Below are positions 19,101-27,666 of a stretch of 64,000 bases of DNA, piece after piece. The first letter of the stretch is position 1. The number at the start of each line of letters is the position of its first letter. The position numbers and the translations under genes are program-made. The notes under the pieces are model-generated. The model saw only the letters and a program-made list of their open reading frames with translations, ran no database searches and was not told the origin of the DNA. Location: contig JBGSJZ010000044.1 in NCBI GenBank assembly GCA_041741455.1, positions 39,323 to 103,322 on the forward strand, in the 5' to 3' direction. Source of the DNA: CALESS01 sp041741455 (GTDB taxonomy: Bacteria > Chloroflexota > Anaerolineae > Anaerolineales > Anaerolineaceae).

Positions 19101-19708
19101 TTGTCTCCCGGATGCTGGCATGGATGGAACGCGGGCTGGACATCCGTTTATCGGAAGGACGGGATTATTTCAGCACATGCCAGCCGGGGCTTGCAGTCAA
19201 ACCGCAGGTCAAAGTTACTGCACCGGTTTCCCAGCAGAATTTTAAAACTCCGGTTCCAGGCGCAATCGTCGATGAAAGCCGCATGGTCTGCAGTCCGGCA
19301 TTGAGCAGTGCGCCGTTGATTTATACGTTTCGAAGTTCACAGGATCAACTCAATCATCTGCGCTTACGCCTGGCTACTTTCCTGACCCGTCCACAGGGTG
19401 AGCTATGGGTGGAATTATATCCATTGAATGGAAACCATTTGCTGCGCCGGGTGGTGGTTCCGGCCGCAGTCGCCCTGGATAATGCCTGGATCGAAATATC
19501 TTTTGAACCTTTGCACAACCTTCTCGGCCAAACCTTGGATGTTCGTATCAGCGCTCGCTTGAAGGAAGGCCAACTGGCAGTGTATGAATTTCCAGGCACA
19601 CTGGCTGAACGCGGTCTGCAGGAGAATGCATTGCGACTCGGCCGCCGGTTCCTACCGATTCCGGGGCATCGCGTTGGGGAGGCCGTCTTCGGCGGGGAGT
19701 GCATATGA
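16154..19708 (+). CDS. Giant bifunctional glycosyltransferase (GT2 + GT4) with C-terminal beta module
   Basis: About 1184 residues. The first ~250 are a GT-A/GT2 domain (ISVILPTYNRHAEGRLLPC, LIIYDDGSADGSGEVI, acidic FTFDDN). A divergent linker follows, then from ~residue 620 a GT-B/GT4 domain (FVNSRLFGGSEVYGF, later ALVGTMVNMKGHRQALL, VTFHGFVDN, FSASLAEGLPQAL, SPAGGIPEIVIDGQTGFL). The last ~130 residues (SAPLIYTFRSSQ onward) form a predicted beta-rich module shared with the next two genes. It starts at a GTG overlapping the GNAT stop. It probably adds two sugars, or one and a modified one, to the cytoplasmic lipid-linked glycan. Acceptor and donor are unknown. Confidence 0.88.
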   Translation: MKFSEVIHGATPMENGWQSLQPRISVILPTYNRHAEGRLLPCIQSVLAQSFTDFELIIYDDGSADGSGEVIRTLAEKDPRIVFIPIPHNTGLPAVWMNAGILRGRGEYTAFTFDDNTLDPRALEQLLAAAQTSQADVVHAGMTLRQADRRSRSLGIAPANLSTLELNNTIPNGAVLVRRSFWERYGLYDPQLLLRRVCDWDLWLRALKQGAYFYHLPVEIGVEFGLTLKTSLGNSIGWDYKIVSAYLQDDAALPTRTAALLPENIPNYEVLDTERVLPYVRNWAEWDAYETEMVRPFLDRHPEANYAPAIRHNRRYDTHFQPFKLNVSRPIFHPRKRILLVCEQYTRLAAEWVAALRENPNHILTVSNPGSAILFDPVNLDQVIVYETAAATLLPFLEQCRQSGVSLLFVTGHQPLPAEFEPLVAMCDDAFSLHTGTTTHSSLQPVEFIPCPLDGKTEENALSIAVFAARLPEISLLESMAGQVGENHLQVFCPPCELPALEKKLAEKIHFIQTAEPINQWVRRLQGMAWLILPGVLQDLTSYERSLSDEDVLRNLSILVELEKAASLPTQAELSEQSRQARTNWERDTAGHHPHGRKLQFQNLAAGVALRTRLARHHGKPHGRDVHSLVFVNSRLFGGSEVYGFLTAWTLRRIGFDVQTCVPDFDHYRAGGAKMAEWLAEHNMPTPTNARYGEAGRVFFDPEFVPDGVIQQSQPLADWILQQNADLVFCSGFIPEPILAAGKHLPVFAAFFPPWGYALNRMTFLRRYLDGLASDADWALQIWGRWLPAPRMWIPSLIESNRFQVLNEDLPAKPIQIALVGTMVNMKGHRQALLAVEQLISEGFDIHLNVYGFELEIYADFIRQIKQMAERPLLRDRVTFHGFVDNAMEINSDNHIIFSASLAEGLPQALAFHQAAGLLPVASPAGGIPEIVIDGQTGFLANGFEVEDLAQALRRALQNQSDWPRLIANGRRLLVDVASEQVFVSRMLAWMERGLDIRLSEGRDYFSTCQPGLAVKPQVKVTAPVSQQNFKTPVPGAIVDESRMVCSPALSSAPLIYTFRSSQDQLNHLRLRLATFLTRPQGELWVELYPLNGNHLLRRVVVPAAVALDNAWIEISFEPLHNLLGQTLDVRISARLKEGQLAVYEFPGTLAERGLQENALRLGRRFLPIPGHRVGEAVFGGECI

Positions 19709-22700
19709 GGTACGGTGATCTACTCGGTCCGCGGACGATCTTTACCACGCGCCAGCCGGATGCGCCGGCTCCGCTGGTGACGGTTGTCATGCCAACCTAT
19801 CGCCGTCACAGCGAGGGCATGCTGGTGCGCTGCCTCAACTCTGTTCTTGAGCAAAACCTCAATGATTTTGAGTTCATTGTGATGGATGATGGTTCAACGG
19901 ATGGCACCGAGCAAGTGCTGCATGAGACCGCCCTGCGCGATCAACGCCTGACACACATCCGCCTTCAACGCAACTCCGGCTTGCCGGGAGTTTTGATCAA
20001 CGAAGCGGTGCGCATGGGGCGCGGTCAGTACATTGCCTACATGTTTGACGATAACGAATGGTACCCGCAGGCCTTGGAAAGCATGGTCAACGCTGCCCGC
20101 ACTACTGGGGCTGATCTGGTTCATGGCAAAGCCTACGTGGTTCAAGCGGATGGGCAGCGGGTGGAATACGGCACCGTGCCTTCCGGTTATGAAAGTCTGG
20201 GGGCTTTCAACACCATCCCCAATGGGGCGGTCTTAATCACCCGCTCCTTTGTGGAGAAGTTTGGGTTGTATGACCCACATTACGTGATTGGCCGGCTCTA
20301 TGACTGGGAACTCTGGCTGCGTGCCCGGAAAATGGGTGCTAAATTCACCTATGTGGATGATTTTATCACCACCGAATACGGACCGACTTCCTCTTCCTCG
20401 CTCGGTAATGCGGTTAAATTAAACTTTCCCATCAGCGCCGCCTATCTCCAGGATGAATCCCGCCGGGCGGCAAACGCCACCCGCTTAAAGCCGGACACGA
20501 TTGATGATTATGACATCCTGGACCCAGAACAGGTGTTACTGTATGTTCGCAGCATGGCGGAATGGGATGCTTTTGAGGATGCCGTTTACAAGCCATTGCT
20601 CAAGCGCCACCCGGAGTATGATTATCTGCCACCCTTGCGGCACAACCGCCGTTTTGACCGCCAGTATCAGAATTATCAATTGAACCCGGTGTTTGAAATT
20701 TTTAATGAACGAAAACGGACGTTGATCTTGAGCAATCGGGTCACCCTGCTGGTCAATGACCTACGCCAGGCCTTGCAGGCTGATGGCCGCCGGATTGTGG
20801 TACTCGCTCCCCAGTGGTCGGGGGAGCTCTACAACGTCGATGATCTGGATGAGATTGTCATCGTGGATTCGGTGGTGAACTGGGTGCTAGATACAACCCT
20901 GCAGCAAATTGATCTTCAGAAGCCGATTATTCGCATCCAGCAATCGGATGTTTCGCAGCTGGCAGGGTACGCCTATTCCAGCCTGCAAAACGCCTGGCAG
21001 TCTGCCTTGGGCGTGAAACAAAGCCTGATCGCCTTCCCCGGTATCAGCATCGACACCAAAGTGAAAATGTACCGGGACCATTTGCACTCGCTGGCCGATT
21101 TGACGATTAGCAGTCAGCCGGAAAATGATGACCTGGCGCTCAAGTACCTCCCCAATCGTGTCAATCCTGTTGGGACCAACCCGGCCACCCTGGAACGTAA
21201 TCTCTTCGTGGGCGATTTTTCAGCCATTTCGGAATCAACCCGGCATGACATACGCAAATTGGCTGAACTCGGCTGGCGGATCTGGCTATTCCCGTGGTGC
21301 CAGCTGCCGGAAGAATGGTCGCCCTTCTCAACCATAAGCCGGACGAGTGACACGATGCCGACCTGTGTGCAGGCCAGCCCGGCTGCCATTTGGACTGCTG
21401 TGCCGGAAATCGCCCGCCTGCATACAGGCTTTGATCATGCCTGCCTGCTGGAAGAGCTGCTGAACCGGGGCGGTTTGTGGATGGAAATTTCTCTGGCAGT
21501 TCAAAACCCCGGCGACCTGGATATGAATCAATTGCGCCAGGATTGTATCGCCAGCCAGGAAGGATCATCCACCGGTTTGTGCCCGGATGCGCGCTGGAGG
21601 GAATGGCGGAACCTGTTCGATGGGGCAGCTTTCCAGCACCTGGTTGCTCGGCAGCGTGGTAAACATTCCGCCCGGGAAGTTGGCGGTCAAATCTTTATCA
21701 ACAGCCAGGCTATCGGCGGCTCGGAGGCGGTGGGGATGCAAATTGCCTGGGCGTTCAACCGGGTGGGAATTCCCTGCCGGTTGTGTGCCCCAGCGAATGT
21801 CAACATTCATCCGGGTGGGCTGGAGATGATCAACAACTGGTTGGTTGATCGTGGTCTTCCGCCTTCCACTACGGCGGAATATGGCATGGTGAATTACGCC
21901 CTCTATCGCCAGCAGGTGGATGGTGCGGAGCTGGATAGCCTGGTTCAGCCGCTCAGGCAATGGTTGGCGCAGGAAAACCCGGATTGGCTGCTGGCTTCCG
22001 CCATCATTCCGGAACCAGCCGTGGCTGCAGCCGATAGCCAGATTTGTTTCATGTCCATGTTCTCCCCGTGGGATTACCCCTTGCATCGCCTGACCTTCCT
22101 GCGAGATTTCGTGGATGGCGGTTTCTCAGATTCCGCCTGGGCAGTCAAAGAATGGTCTGCCTGGTTGCAGCCGCCCTTTGGCGTGGTGCCCTCCCTGGTG
22201 GAACCGGATCGTTTCCAGGAGTTCAATCGAGATCTGTCACCAGAGCCGATCCAAATTGCGGTCATTGGGGCTTTGCAACCGCGCAAACGCCAGCGTGAAG
22301 CCATTCTGGCGGCCCGCTTCTTGCTACAAAAAGGCTATCCACTGACCTTGAATTTCTACGGGTATGAATTTGCAGGTTTTACTGAATATATCGAGGGGTT
22401 GAAGAGCCTTGCAGAACAACCGGATCTGGCTGGACATGTTTTCATCCACGGGTTTGTAGAGGACATGGATGAGATCCTGACCAACAACCATATTGTGTTC
22501 AGCGCCTCGGGTGACGAGAGCCTGCCGAATTCATTGCTGCAGGCCATGGCGGCCGGCCTGGTCCCGGTGGCAGCCCAGGCTGGCGGCATTGACGAAGCCA
22601 TTGAAGACAACGAAACTGGTTTCCTGGCGCAGGGCTTTTCGAATGTTGACCTGGCCGATGCCCTGGAGCGGGCGATTTTGGCCAGACCCCACTGGTCAGA

Positions 22701-23370
22701 GATTTCCAACCGCGCCCGGCGCTGGGTGGCCGATCATTGCTCGGAGCAGGCCTTTGTCAGCAGCTTACTTTCGATGATGCTCCAAGCCACAGAAATTTGG
22801 GCAGCACCCGGATCACGCTACTATCAGGAACCTCGGCCAGTAGCTGATATTCCTGTGCCCGCCGCTCCACCCCAACCGGAATACACCCGAAAATTCCTGA
22901 CCCTGGCGGAGGAAAACCGTTCCCGCCCGGGACCGGAGCTGAATTCTGCGCCGCTGATCTATCATCTGAAACCGGAACGGGATGGTTGGTGCGGATTCCG
23001 TTTACGTTTTGGCACTTATTATCACCAACCGGCGGGCAGTCTGCAGGTGGAGGTTCGCAAGCCCAGCAGCCGCCATCCGATCCGGAGTATCCAGGTGAAC
23101 CTGGAACGTGTCCACGATAACGAGTGGCTGGAGTTACTGTTTGAACCGATCCGGCGTTCGCTCGGGCGCGATTTTGAGGTGCACATCTCGGCACAGATCA
23201 CCAGCGGCCGGTTGGTGGTGTACGAGGTTTTACCTGCACCCCTGCCGGTTCACATGGTGGTGCTGCGTGCCGGGCAGGTCAGCCGGCGCTATCTGAAAAC
23301 CCGGCTGCCCATTCACCGCTCCGGGCTGGCCATTCTGCCAGTCTATCATCGGGAGAATGCCAATGATTGA
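19705..23370 (+). CDS. Giant bifunctional glycosyltransferase (GT2 + GT4), tandem paralog
   Basis: About 1221 residues with the same domain order as the previous gene: GT2 (VTVVMPTYRRHSEGMLVRC, FIVMDDGSTDGTEQVL, YMFDDNEWYP), a central linker, GT4 (INSQAIGGSEAVGMQ, VIGALQPRKRQREAIL, FIHGFVEDMDEI, FSASGDESLPNSLLQAMAAG) and the C-terminal beta module (SAPLIYHLKPERDGWCGFRL). Shared phrases such as NTIPNGAVL and the domain order show the two arose by tandem duplication. The ATG at 19705 follows GGGGAG and overlaps the previous stop; a GTG six bases earlier is possible. Confidence 0.88.
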   Translation: MRYGDLLGPRTIFTTRQPDAPAPLVTVVMPTYRRHSEGMLVRCLNSVLEQNLNDFEFIVMDDGSTDGTEQVLHETALRDQRLTHIRLQRNSGLPGVLINEAVRMGRGQYIAYMFDDNEWYPQALESMVNAARTTGADLVHGKAYVVQADGQRVEYGTVPSGYESLGAFNTIPNGAVLITRSFVEKFGLYDPHYVIGRLYDWELWLRARKMGAKFTYVDDFITTEYGPTSSSSLGNAVKLNFPISAAYLQDESRRAANATRLKPDTIDDYDILDPEQVLLYVRSMAEWDAFEDAVYKPLLKRHPEYDYLPPLRHNRRFDRQYQNYQLNPVFEIFNERKRTLILSNRVTLLVNDLRQALQADGRRIVVLAPQWSGELYNVDDLDEIVIVDSVVNWVLDTTLQQIDLQKPIIRIQQSDVSQLAGYAYSSLQNAWQSALGVKQSLIAFPGISIDTKVKMYRDHLHSLADLTISSQPENDDLALKYLPNRVNPVGTNPATLERNLFVGDFSAISESTRHDIRKLAELGWRIWLFPWCQLPEEWSPFSTISRTSDTMPTCVQASPAAIWTAVPEIARLHTGFDHACLLEELLNRGGLWMEISLAVQNPGDLDMNQLRQDCIASQEGSSTGLCPDARWREWRNLFDGAAFQHLVARQRGKHSAREVGGQIFINSQAIGGSEAVGMQIAWAFNRVGIPCRLCAPANVNIHPGGLEMINNWLVDRGLPPSTTAEYGMVNYALYRQQVDGAELDSLVQPLRQWLAQENPDWLLASAIIPEPAVAAADSQICFMSMFSPWDYPLHRLTFLRDFVDGGFSDSAWAVKEWSAWLQPPFGVVPSLVEPDRFQEFNRDLSPEPIQIAVIGALQPRKRQREAILAARFLLQKGYPLTLNFYGYEFAGFTEYIEGLKSLAEQPDLAGHVFIHGFVEDMDEILTNNHIVFSASGDESLPNSLLQAMAAGLVPVAAQAGGIDEAIEDNETGFLAQGFSNVDLADALERAILARPHWSEISNRARRWVADHCSEQAFVSSLLSMMLQATEIWAAPGSRYYQEPRPVADIPVPAAPPQPEYTRKFLTLAEENRSRPGPELNSAPLIYHLKPERDGWCGFRLRFGTYYHQPAGSLQVEVRKPSSRHPIRSIQVNLERVHDNEWLELLFEPIRRSLGRDFEVHISAQITSGRLVVYEVLPAPLPVHMVVLRAGQVSRRYLKTRLPIHRSGLAILPVYHRENAND

Positions 23371-26044
23371 TCGGGAACGGGTCGCCCTGCCGCGGGTTCT
23401 GGCCGTGCTGGAAAGCTTCCACACTTCGGCTGAGATCTATATTCTGCGGCCCTTACGCGCCCTGGCCCAACAGGGCAGGATCCAATTTGATGCCCGCCTC
23501 GAGAACCAAACCTCACCAGGCCGGCTGGCCTGGGCGGATCTGGTAGTCTACGGCCGCAATGTAACCGATGAAAGCCACCCCCTCTTCGAAGAGGTCATCA
23601 GCCGGGGCATTCCGAGCGTGTATGTGCTGGATGATAATTTTTGGGACCTGCCAGAGGGATTGCAACTGGATGATGTTTATCGCAAAGAGCACCAGATCCG
23701 CCAGTTGGAACGGTACGTCCGCTATACCAGCCGGGTGAAGGTCTTCAGCCCGTTCCTGGCAGAAAAAGTCCGACCTCTCAACCCGGCCGTCCTGTTGGAT
23801 ACCCCCTGCATCGATTTCTCCCTGTTGCCAGCCAACCCGCCAGCGCGTGACCCGCACAAAGTGAAGATCACCTACGTCACGGCACGCGGTTCCAAAGACC
23901 CGTTCCTTGCCCTGTTTGAAAATGATTTGCGCGCCTTGCTGCAAAATTATCCACAGCAGGTGGAGTTGTATCTCTTTGGCGAGATGCTCCAGCCCTTTGC
24001 AGATTTACCCAATGCCCGCTGCCAGCCGCTCAACTGGGATTACCCGGGCTTCATCCACAGCCTGGCCGAAAGCGGTTTTGACATCGGCCTGGCACCAATG
24101 AACGAAACCCCCTTCAATCTCTCCAAGACCAACACCAAGCTGCGCGATTATGGCGCTTGCCGCATCGCCGGGGTGTACTCCAATGTCCAGAATTATGCGG
24201 ACGTGAAGGATGGGGTGACAGGTTTGATTGTGGAACAGCACCCGGGCGCCTGGTTTGAGGCCCTGGAGCGCCTGGTATTGGATACCCGCCTGCGTTCTGA
24301 TATTCAAGAGAACGCTTACCGCTATGTGTATGAGCATTACCGGCAGGAAATCACCGAAGCAGAATGGGCACAGGAAATTGAAGAATTAACCGCCCCACGT
24401 CGCAGCCTGCTGGTGAAGGATGCGGAAATCCCTGTAGGTCGCCGCCTGTACTTTGGCGGCGGCACTTCCCCAGCGCCCGCCTGGCGCGTGTCCGCCCGCT
24501 GGCGGCCGGGTGTGGTGTTGGTGGCTGACCTGAACCAGCCCTTGCCCTTCGCCCCGGATGCGCTGGATGCCATCTGCCTGGACCATCAACTGGAAGAAGT
24601 GGCTGACATGCAACGCAGTATGGCGGAGATCTACCGCATCTGCAGGGATGGAGCTGCCGTCTCGGTGGTGGCGGCTTTTGCCCGAAACGATGCCAGTGTG
24701 GCCAACCCACACCTGCGACAGCAGATCACCGGGTATACCCCGCGCTATTGGACTTCAGCCGCGCAGCCCGCGCCTTATCCACCGGAAATTGGCCTGCCGG
24801 AGGAAATATCCAACTGGGGATTGAATGAGGATGGCTTGATGGACTTCCGCTGTGTGCGGGTGGAATACTTCCATTCAGCGGATATTATGCATCTGCCAGC
24901 CTCTGAGCGGAGCAATGCCCGCAATCAGCGCTGGAATGTTTGCGATACGATTTTCTTTAACCTACTGGTGGTAAAACCTCCCTGCAATTCCACCGGGATG
25001 ATTGAACGGATGGTGTCTATGGAAAACTTCGAACCCGTTGAAATTACCCTGCGCCGCCTGCGCGAGCTGACCGAAACCCAGGTGGTGGAAATGGACTCCC
25101 GGGAAACTGCCGTCAAATCCGCTGAACAGTCCATGCAGGCTGCCTGGATCTCCAACGAGCAAATCGTGGGGCAACTGAAGACGGAACAACAAGCCCACCA
25201 GGTGGAAATCAGCAATTTTGAAACCAGTCTTTCCCAATTACAGGTGGAAATCAGCGATTTACAAACCAGCCTGACCCAGTCACAGGCAGAGAAAACCCGC
25301 CTGGAAGCAGAAAAACAGAATTTGGTAGATGATTTGGTCAGTGCTGAAGCGGTAGAGACCACCCTGAAAACGCAAGTCGCAACTACGCAGGCTGCCTTGC
25401 AGGCGCAAAAAGCAACTGCCCAGGCAGAACTACAAGCCGCACATCAAACTCAACAGCAACAGGCAGCTCAATACGAGCAAACCATCGGGGAGTATCAACG
25501 CATCGGGCGCAACGTAGCCCTGCAATTGGATGAGCAGCGCCGTCGTTTTCTCTACCGCCTGGTATCCCGTCTGCGGGACCGCACCCAGCTGCTTCCACAT
25601 ATTCCGGCTGGATTGCAACAACTGGTAGATGATTCTTTTATCTTCAACCCGAAACTGGATGGATACCTTCTGCAGCCAGGCATCAGTTTGCATGCTGTTC
25701 CATTTATTTCCTATCGTCTCAGCCCCGGACGAGCTGGTTGGCGCGGGGTGATTCTGGCTGGGGTGCTGGACGTGCCGCTGATCGAAGGTTACCTGGGGGT
25801 TGAAGTTGTCTCACCGCAGCAGCAAATTGTGGCACAGGTCACCCTGCCAGCCATACAAGTGGCTTCCTATTTGCCGATCCGCCTGGAATTTCCGACCATT
25901 GCGGAATCTGCCACCGGCGAGTATGAACTGCGGGTCTTTGGTCGCGGCCTGGATGCGCCCTTGCGCTTGTTGGAATGGCGTAAATACCGGTTGGGTGGGC
26001 TGCTTTCCACCCAACGCAAACCATTTATTGGCTTGATTTTCTAG
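23363..26044 (+). CDS. Glycosyltransferase-methyltransferase fusion with coiled coil and C-terminal beta module
   Basis: About 893 residues. Residues ~1-340 are a GT-B glycosyltransferase domain (RVLAVLESFHTSAEIYILRPL, VYVLDDNFWDLPEG, KTNTKLRDYGACRIAGVYSN). Around 365-500 is a class I methyltransferase-like domain (RRLYFGGGTSPAP, then VADLNQPLPFAPDALDAICLDHQLEEV). Residues ~555-720 are a Gln/Glu-rich coiled coil. The end is a beta module related to those of the two preceding genes. The ATG at 23363 overlaps the previous stop and has GGGAG at a good distance. Such fusions may cap or modify a growing chain and hold the enzymes at the membrane; this is inference. Confidence 0.82.
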   Translation: MIDRERVALPRVLAVLESFHTSAEIYILRPLRALAQQGRIQFDARLENQTSPGRLAWADLVVYGRNVTDESHPLFEEVISRGIPSVYVLDDNFWDLPEGLQLDDVYRKEHQIRQLERYVRYTSRVKVFSPFLAEKVRPLNPAVLLDTPCIDFSLLPANPPARDPHKVKITYVTARGSKDPFLALFENDLRALLQNYPQQVELYLFGEMLQPFADLPNARCQPLNWDYPGFIHSLAESGFDIGLAPMNETPFNLSKTNTKLRDYGACRIAGVYSNVQNYADVKDGVTGLIVEQHPGAWFEALERLVLDTRLRSDIQENAYRYVYEHYRQEITEAEWAQEIEELTAPRRSLLVKDAEIPVGRRLYFGGGTSPAPAWRVSARWRPGVVLVADLNQPLPFAPDALDAICLDHQLEEVADMQRSMAEIYRICRDGAAVSVVAAFARNDASVANPHLRQQITGYTPRYWTSAAQPAPYPPEIGLPEEISNWGLNEDGLMDFRCVRVEYFHSADIMHLPASERSNARNQRWNVCDTIFFNLLVVKPPCNSTGMIERMVSMENFEPVEITLRRLRELTETQVVEMDSRETAVKSAEQSMQAAWISNEQIVGQLKTEQQAHQVEISNFETSLSQLQVEISDLQTSLTQSQAEKTRLEAEKQNLVDDLVSAEAVETTLKTQVATTQAALQAQKATAQAELQAAHQTQQQQAAQYEQTIGEYQRIGRNVALQLDEQRRRFLYRLVSRLRDRTQLLPHIPAGLQQLVDDSFIFNPKLDGYLLQPGISLHAVPFISYRLSPGRAGWRGVILAGVLDVPLIEGYLGVEVVSPQQQIVAQVTLPAIQVASYLPIRLEFPTIAESATGEYELRVFGRGLDAPLRLLEWRKYRLGGLLSTQRKPFIGLIF

Positions 26045-26048
26045 GGGA

Positions 26049-27278
26049 TTACAAGCGCTTCAAGACATTGATCCGGTAAAGAAACCAGAGATTGCTGGCT
26101 GTCAGGCTCAGTTTCTGCCAGACACTGGCGGGTGTCTGTTTGCTGATCCGCCCAGCCATCCGGCGCAGGCTTTGAAGATACCAGTTGCCGGGACTGACTG
26201 GCGGGTGCATTTCCACCGATGAGGCAGATGTCTCTTCACTTGCTTGCGGCTTCACATCCCCCTGAGAAAGCACCTTTTCCACCTGGGATTGCCACACCCG
26301 GAGATAAGCCTCCTGGCCAAAATTCTGGCGGACGTAGTCCAATGCCTGCCGGGCAATTTTCTGGCGCAACTCCGGGTCGGTGATCAGGCGGGTCAGAGCA
26401 TTACTCCAGGCTTCAGCTGTATTTTCCACCAACAAGCCGGTTTCACCATCCGTAATATAACGGGAGTAGGTATCCACATTCGAATACACGCCTGCGATCT
26501 GGCAGGCGCCGTATTCCCGGAATTTGTTGTTGGTCTTGGAGCGATGAAATTCATCATCCAGCAGCGGGGCCAGGCCAATGGCAAATCCCATGGCCGAAAA
26601 GCGCTGCATAAACTCGTTGTAATTTTGCACTGGACGCAGGTGCCGGACACCCGGGCGGCCAGCCATTTGCTCAGGCAGATAACCCCAGAAGTTCATTTCC
26701 ACCTGCCCGGCAAAGCGTTCCAGGATGGCTTCGACCGCCGGTACGAAGATCTGCGCCAGCGTATCCTCCGCCCGGCTGGTGGCATACACAATTTGCAGCG
26801 GTCTACTGGCAGGGTGTGGCTGGGGATGAATGTTCTGCCAATCAATGGCGGATTCCACCTGCTTTGTGTTTGGATTCAACCTGCGCGCCCGCTCCGCCAG
26901 TGGACGGGAATAAACGCGTACCAACCGGGCATGGCAGATGTAGCGGCTGAGCTGCTCCAACCGCTGTGGCGCCCGGTGATATTTACCCAGATCGGTATCT
27001 ACTGGAATTTCAAACAGGTTGTCATCCAGGTCATAAACATAAGGTATATTCCGTTGGATGACGGACTCCAGGATGGGTGCAAAGATCGGTTCAGTGTTGC
27101 GGCAGAACACCACCAATTCCGGCCATTTCAGTTCTTCCAAACGCAGGTAGGCCTCCAGGTTGACCCGGAAATCCACCAGACCGGATTTTTCCAATGCCAG
27201 AAACGGCTTGACCACATTCATAAATGTGGAGGGGATAAAACCCGGCAAAATTGCTAAAACGCGCTTGGGAGAACTCAT
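26049..27278 (-). CDS. GT-B glycosyltransferase, paralog of the N-terminal domain of its convergent neighbour
   Basis: A 409-residue protein. RVLAILPGFIPSTFMNVVKP, VYDLDDNLFEIPVD, EMNFWGYLPEQM and HRSKTNNKFREYGACQIAGV match the N-terminal region of the upstream fusion protein (for example KTNTKLRDYGACRIAGVYSN), so the two share ancestry. The C-terminal ~60 residues after SQVEKVLSQ are low-complexity and then basic/hydrophobic. It converges on the polysaccharide operon with only 4 bases between the stops and no clear terminator hairpin. It probably serves the same glycan, from its own promoter. Confidence 0.85.
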   Translation of the reverse strand: MSSPKRVLAILPGFIPSTFMNVVKPFLALEKSGLVDFRVNLEAYLRLEELKWPELVVFCRNTEPIFAPILESVIQRNIPYVYDLDDNLFEIPVDTDLGKYHRAPQRLEQLSRYICHARLVRVYSRPLAERARRLNPNTKQVESAIDWQNIHPQPHPASRPLQIVYATSRAEDTLAQIFVPAVEAILERFAGQVEMNFWGYLPEQMAGRPGVRHLRPVQNYNEFMQRFSAMGFAIGLAPLLDDEFHRSKTNNKFREYGACQIAGVYSNVDTYSRYITDGETGLLVENTAEAWSNALTRLITDPELRQKIARQALDYVRQNFGQEAYLRVWQSQVEKVLSQGDVKPQASEETSASSVEMHPPVSPGNWYLQSLRRMAGRISKQTPASVWQKLSLTASNLWFLYRINVLKRL

Positions 27279-27666
27279 GGCTCAATTATACATGCTCTGT
27301 TCCCGACTTCTGTCAAAGTCTCTTGCTGTGGGAGCACACTTAATATTATCCGGGATAAGCCGGAGAACTTACCCAATGAATCACTGGGAGTATGAATGAA
27401 TTCAAAAAACCTTAGAGAATTACGAAAGTGTAAATTCTCAGCGTCTTGTTCGCCCAGTTTTGTGTGGTATGATTTTTCAGATCAAGGATCCAGTACATAT
27501 CCGCAGTTTAAGCCATAGATCCAGGGTGGTTATTGCGAGATGCTTCAATCAATTCCTGGCTTGCGGTTATTTGGAATACGACTGCAACAGTTTTGTCTCT
27601 GAATTTAAGGGTGAAGATCCGGGTTGAACGAATTGAAAAAAAGCTGCCGGGTAGATCTATAAGAAC
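27279..27666. other. AT-rich 388-base intergenic region with one candidate promoter
   Basis: No coding sequence is convincing here. On the plus strand TTGTTC (27446-27451), a 16-base spacer and TGG-TATGAT (-10 at 27468-27473, extended) form a plausible promoter for the following two AT-rich genes. Its distance to the start is long (about 190 bases), so a leader or an additional promoter is possible. Base composition already resembles the AT-rich genes downstream. Confidence 0.5.

Noticed and set aside
26040..26052. Possible terminator between the convergent glycosyltransferase genes
   Set aside because: No hairpin with a T-run is visible in the 4-base gap or its flanks.
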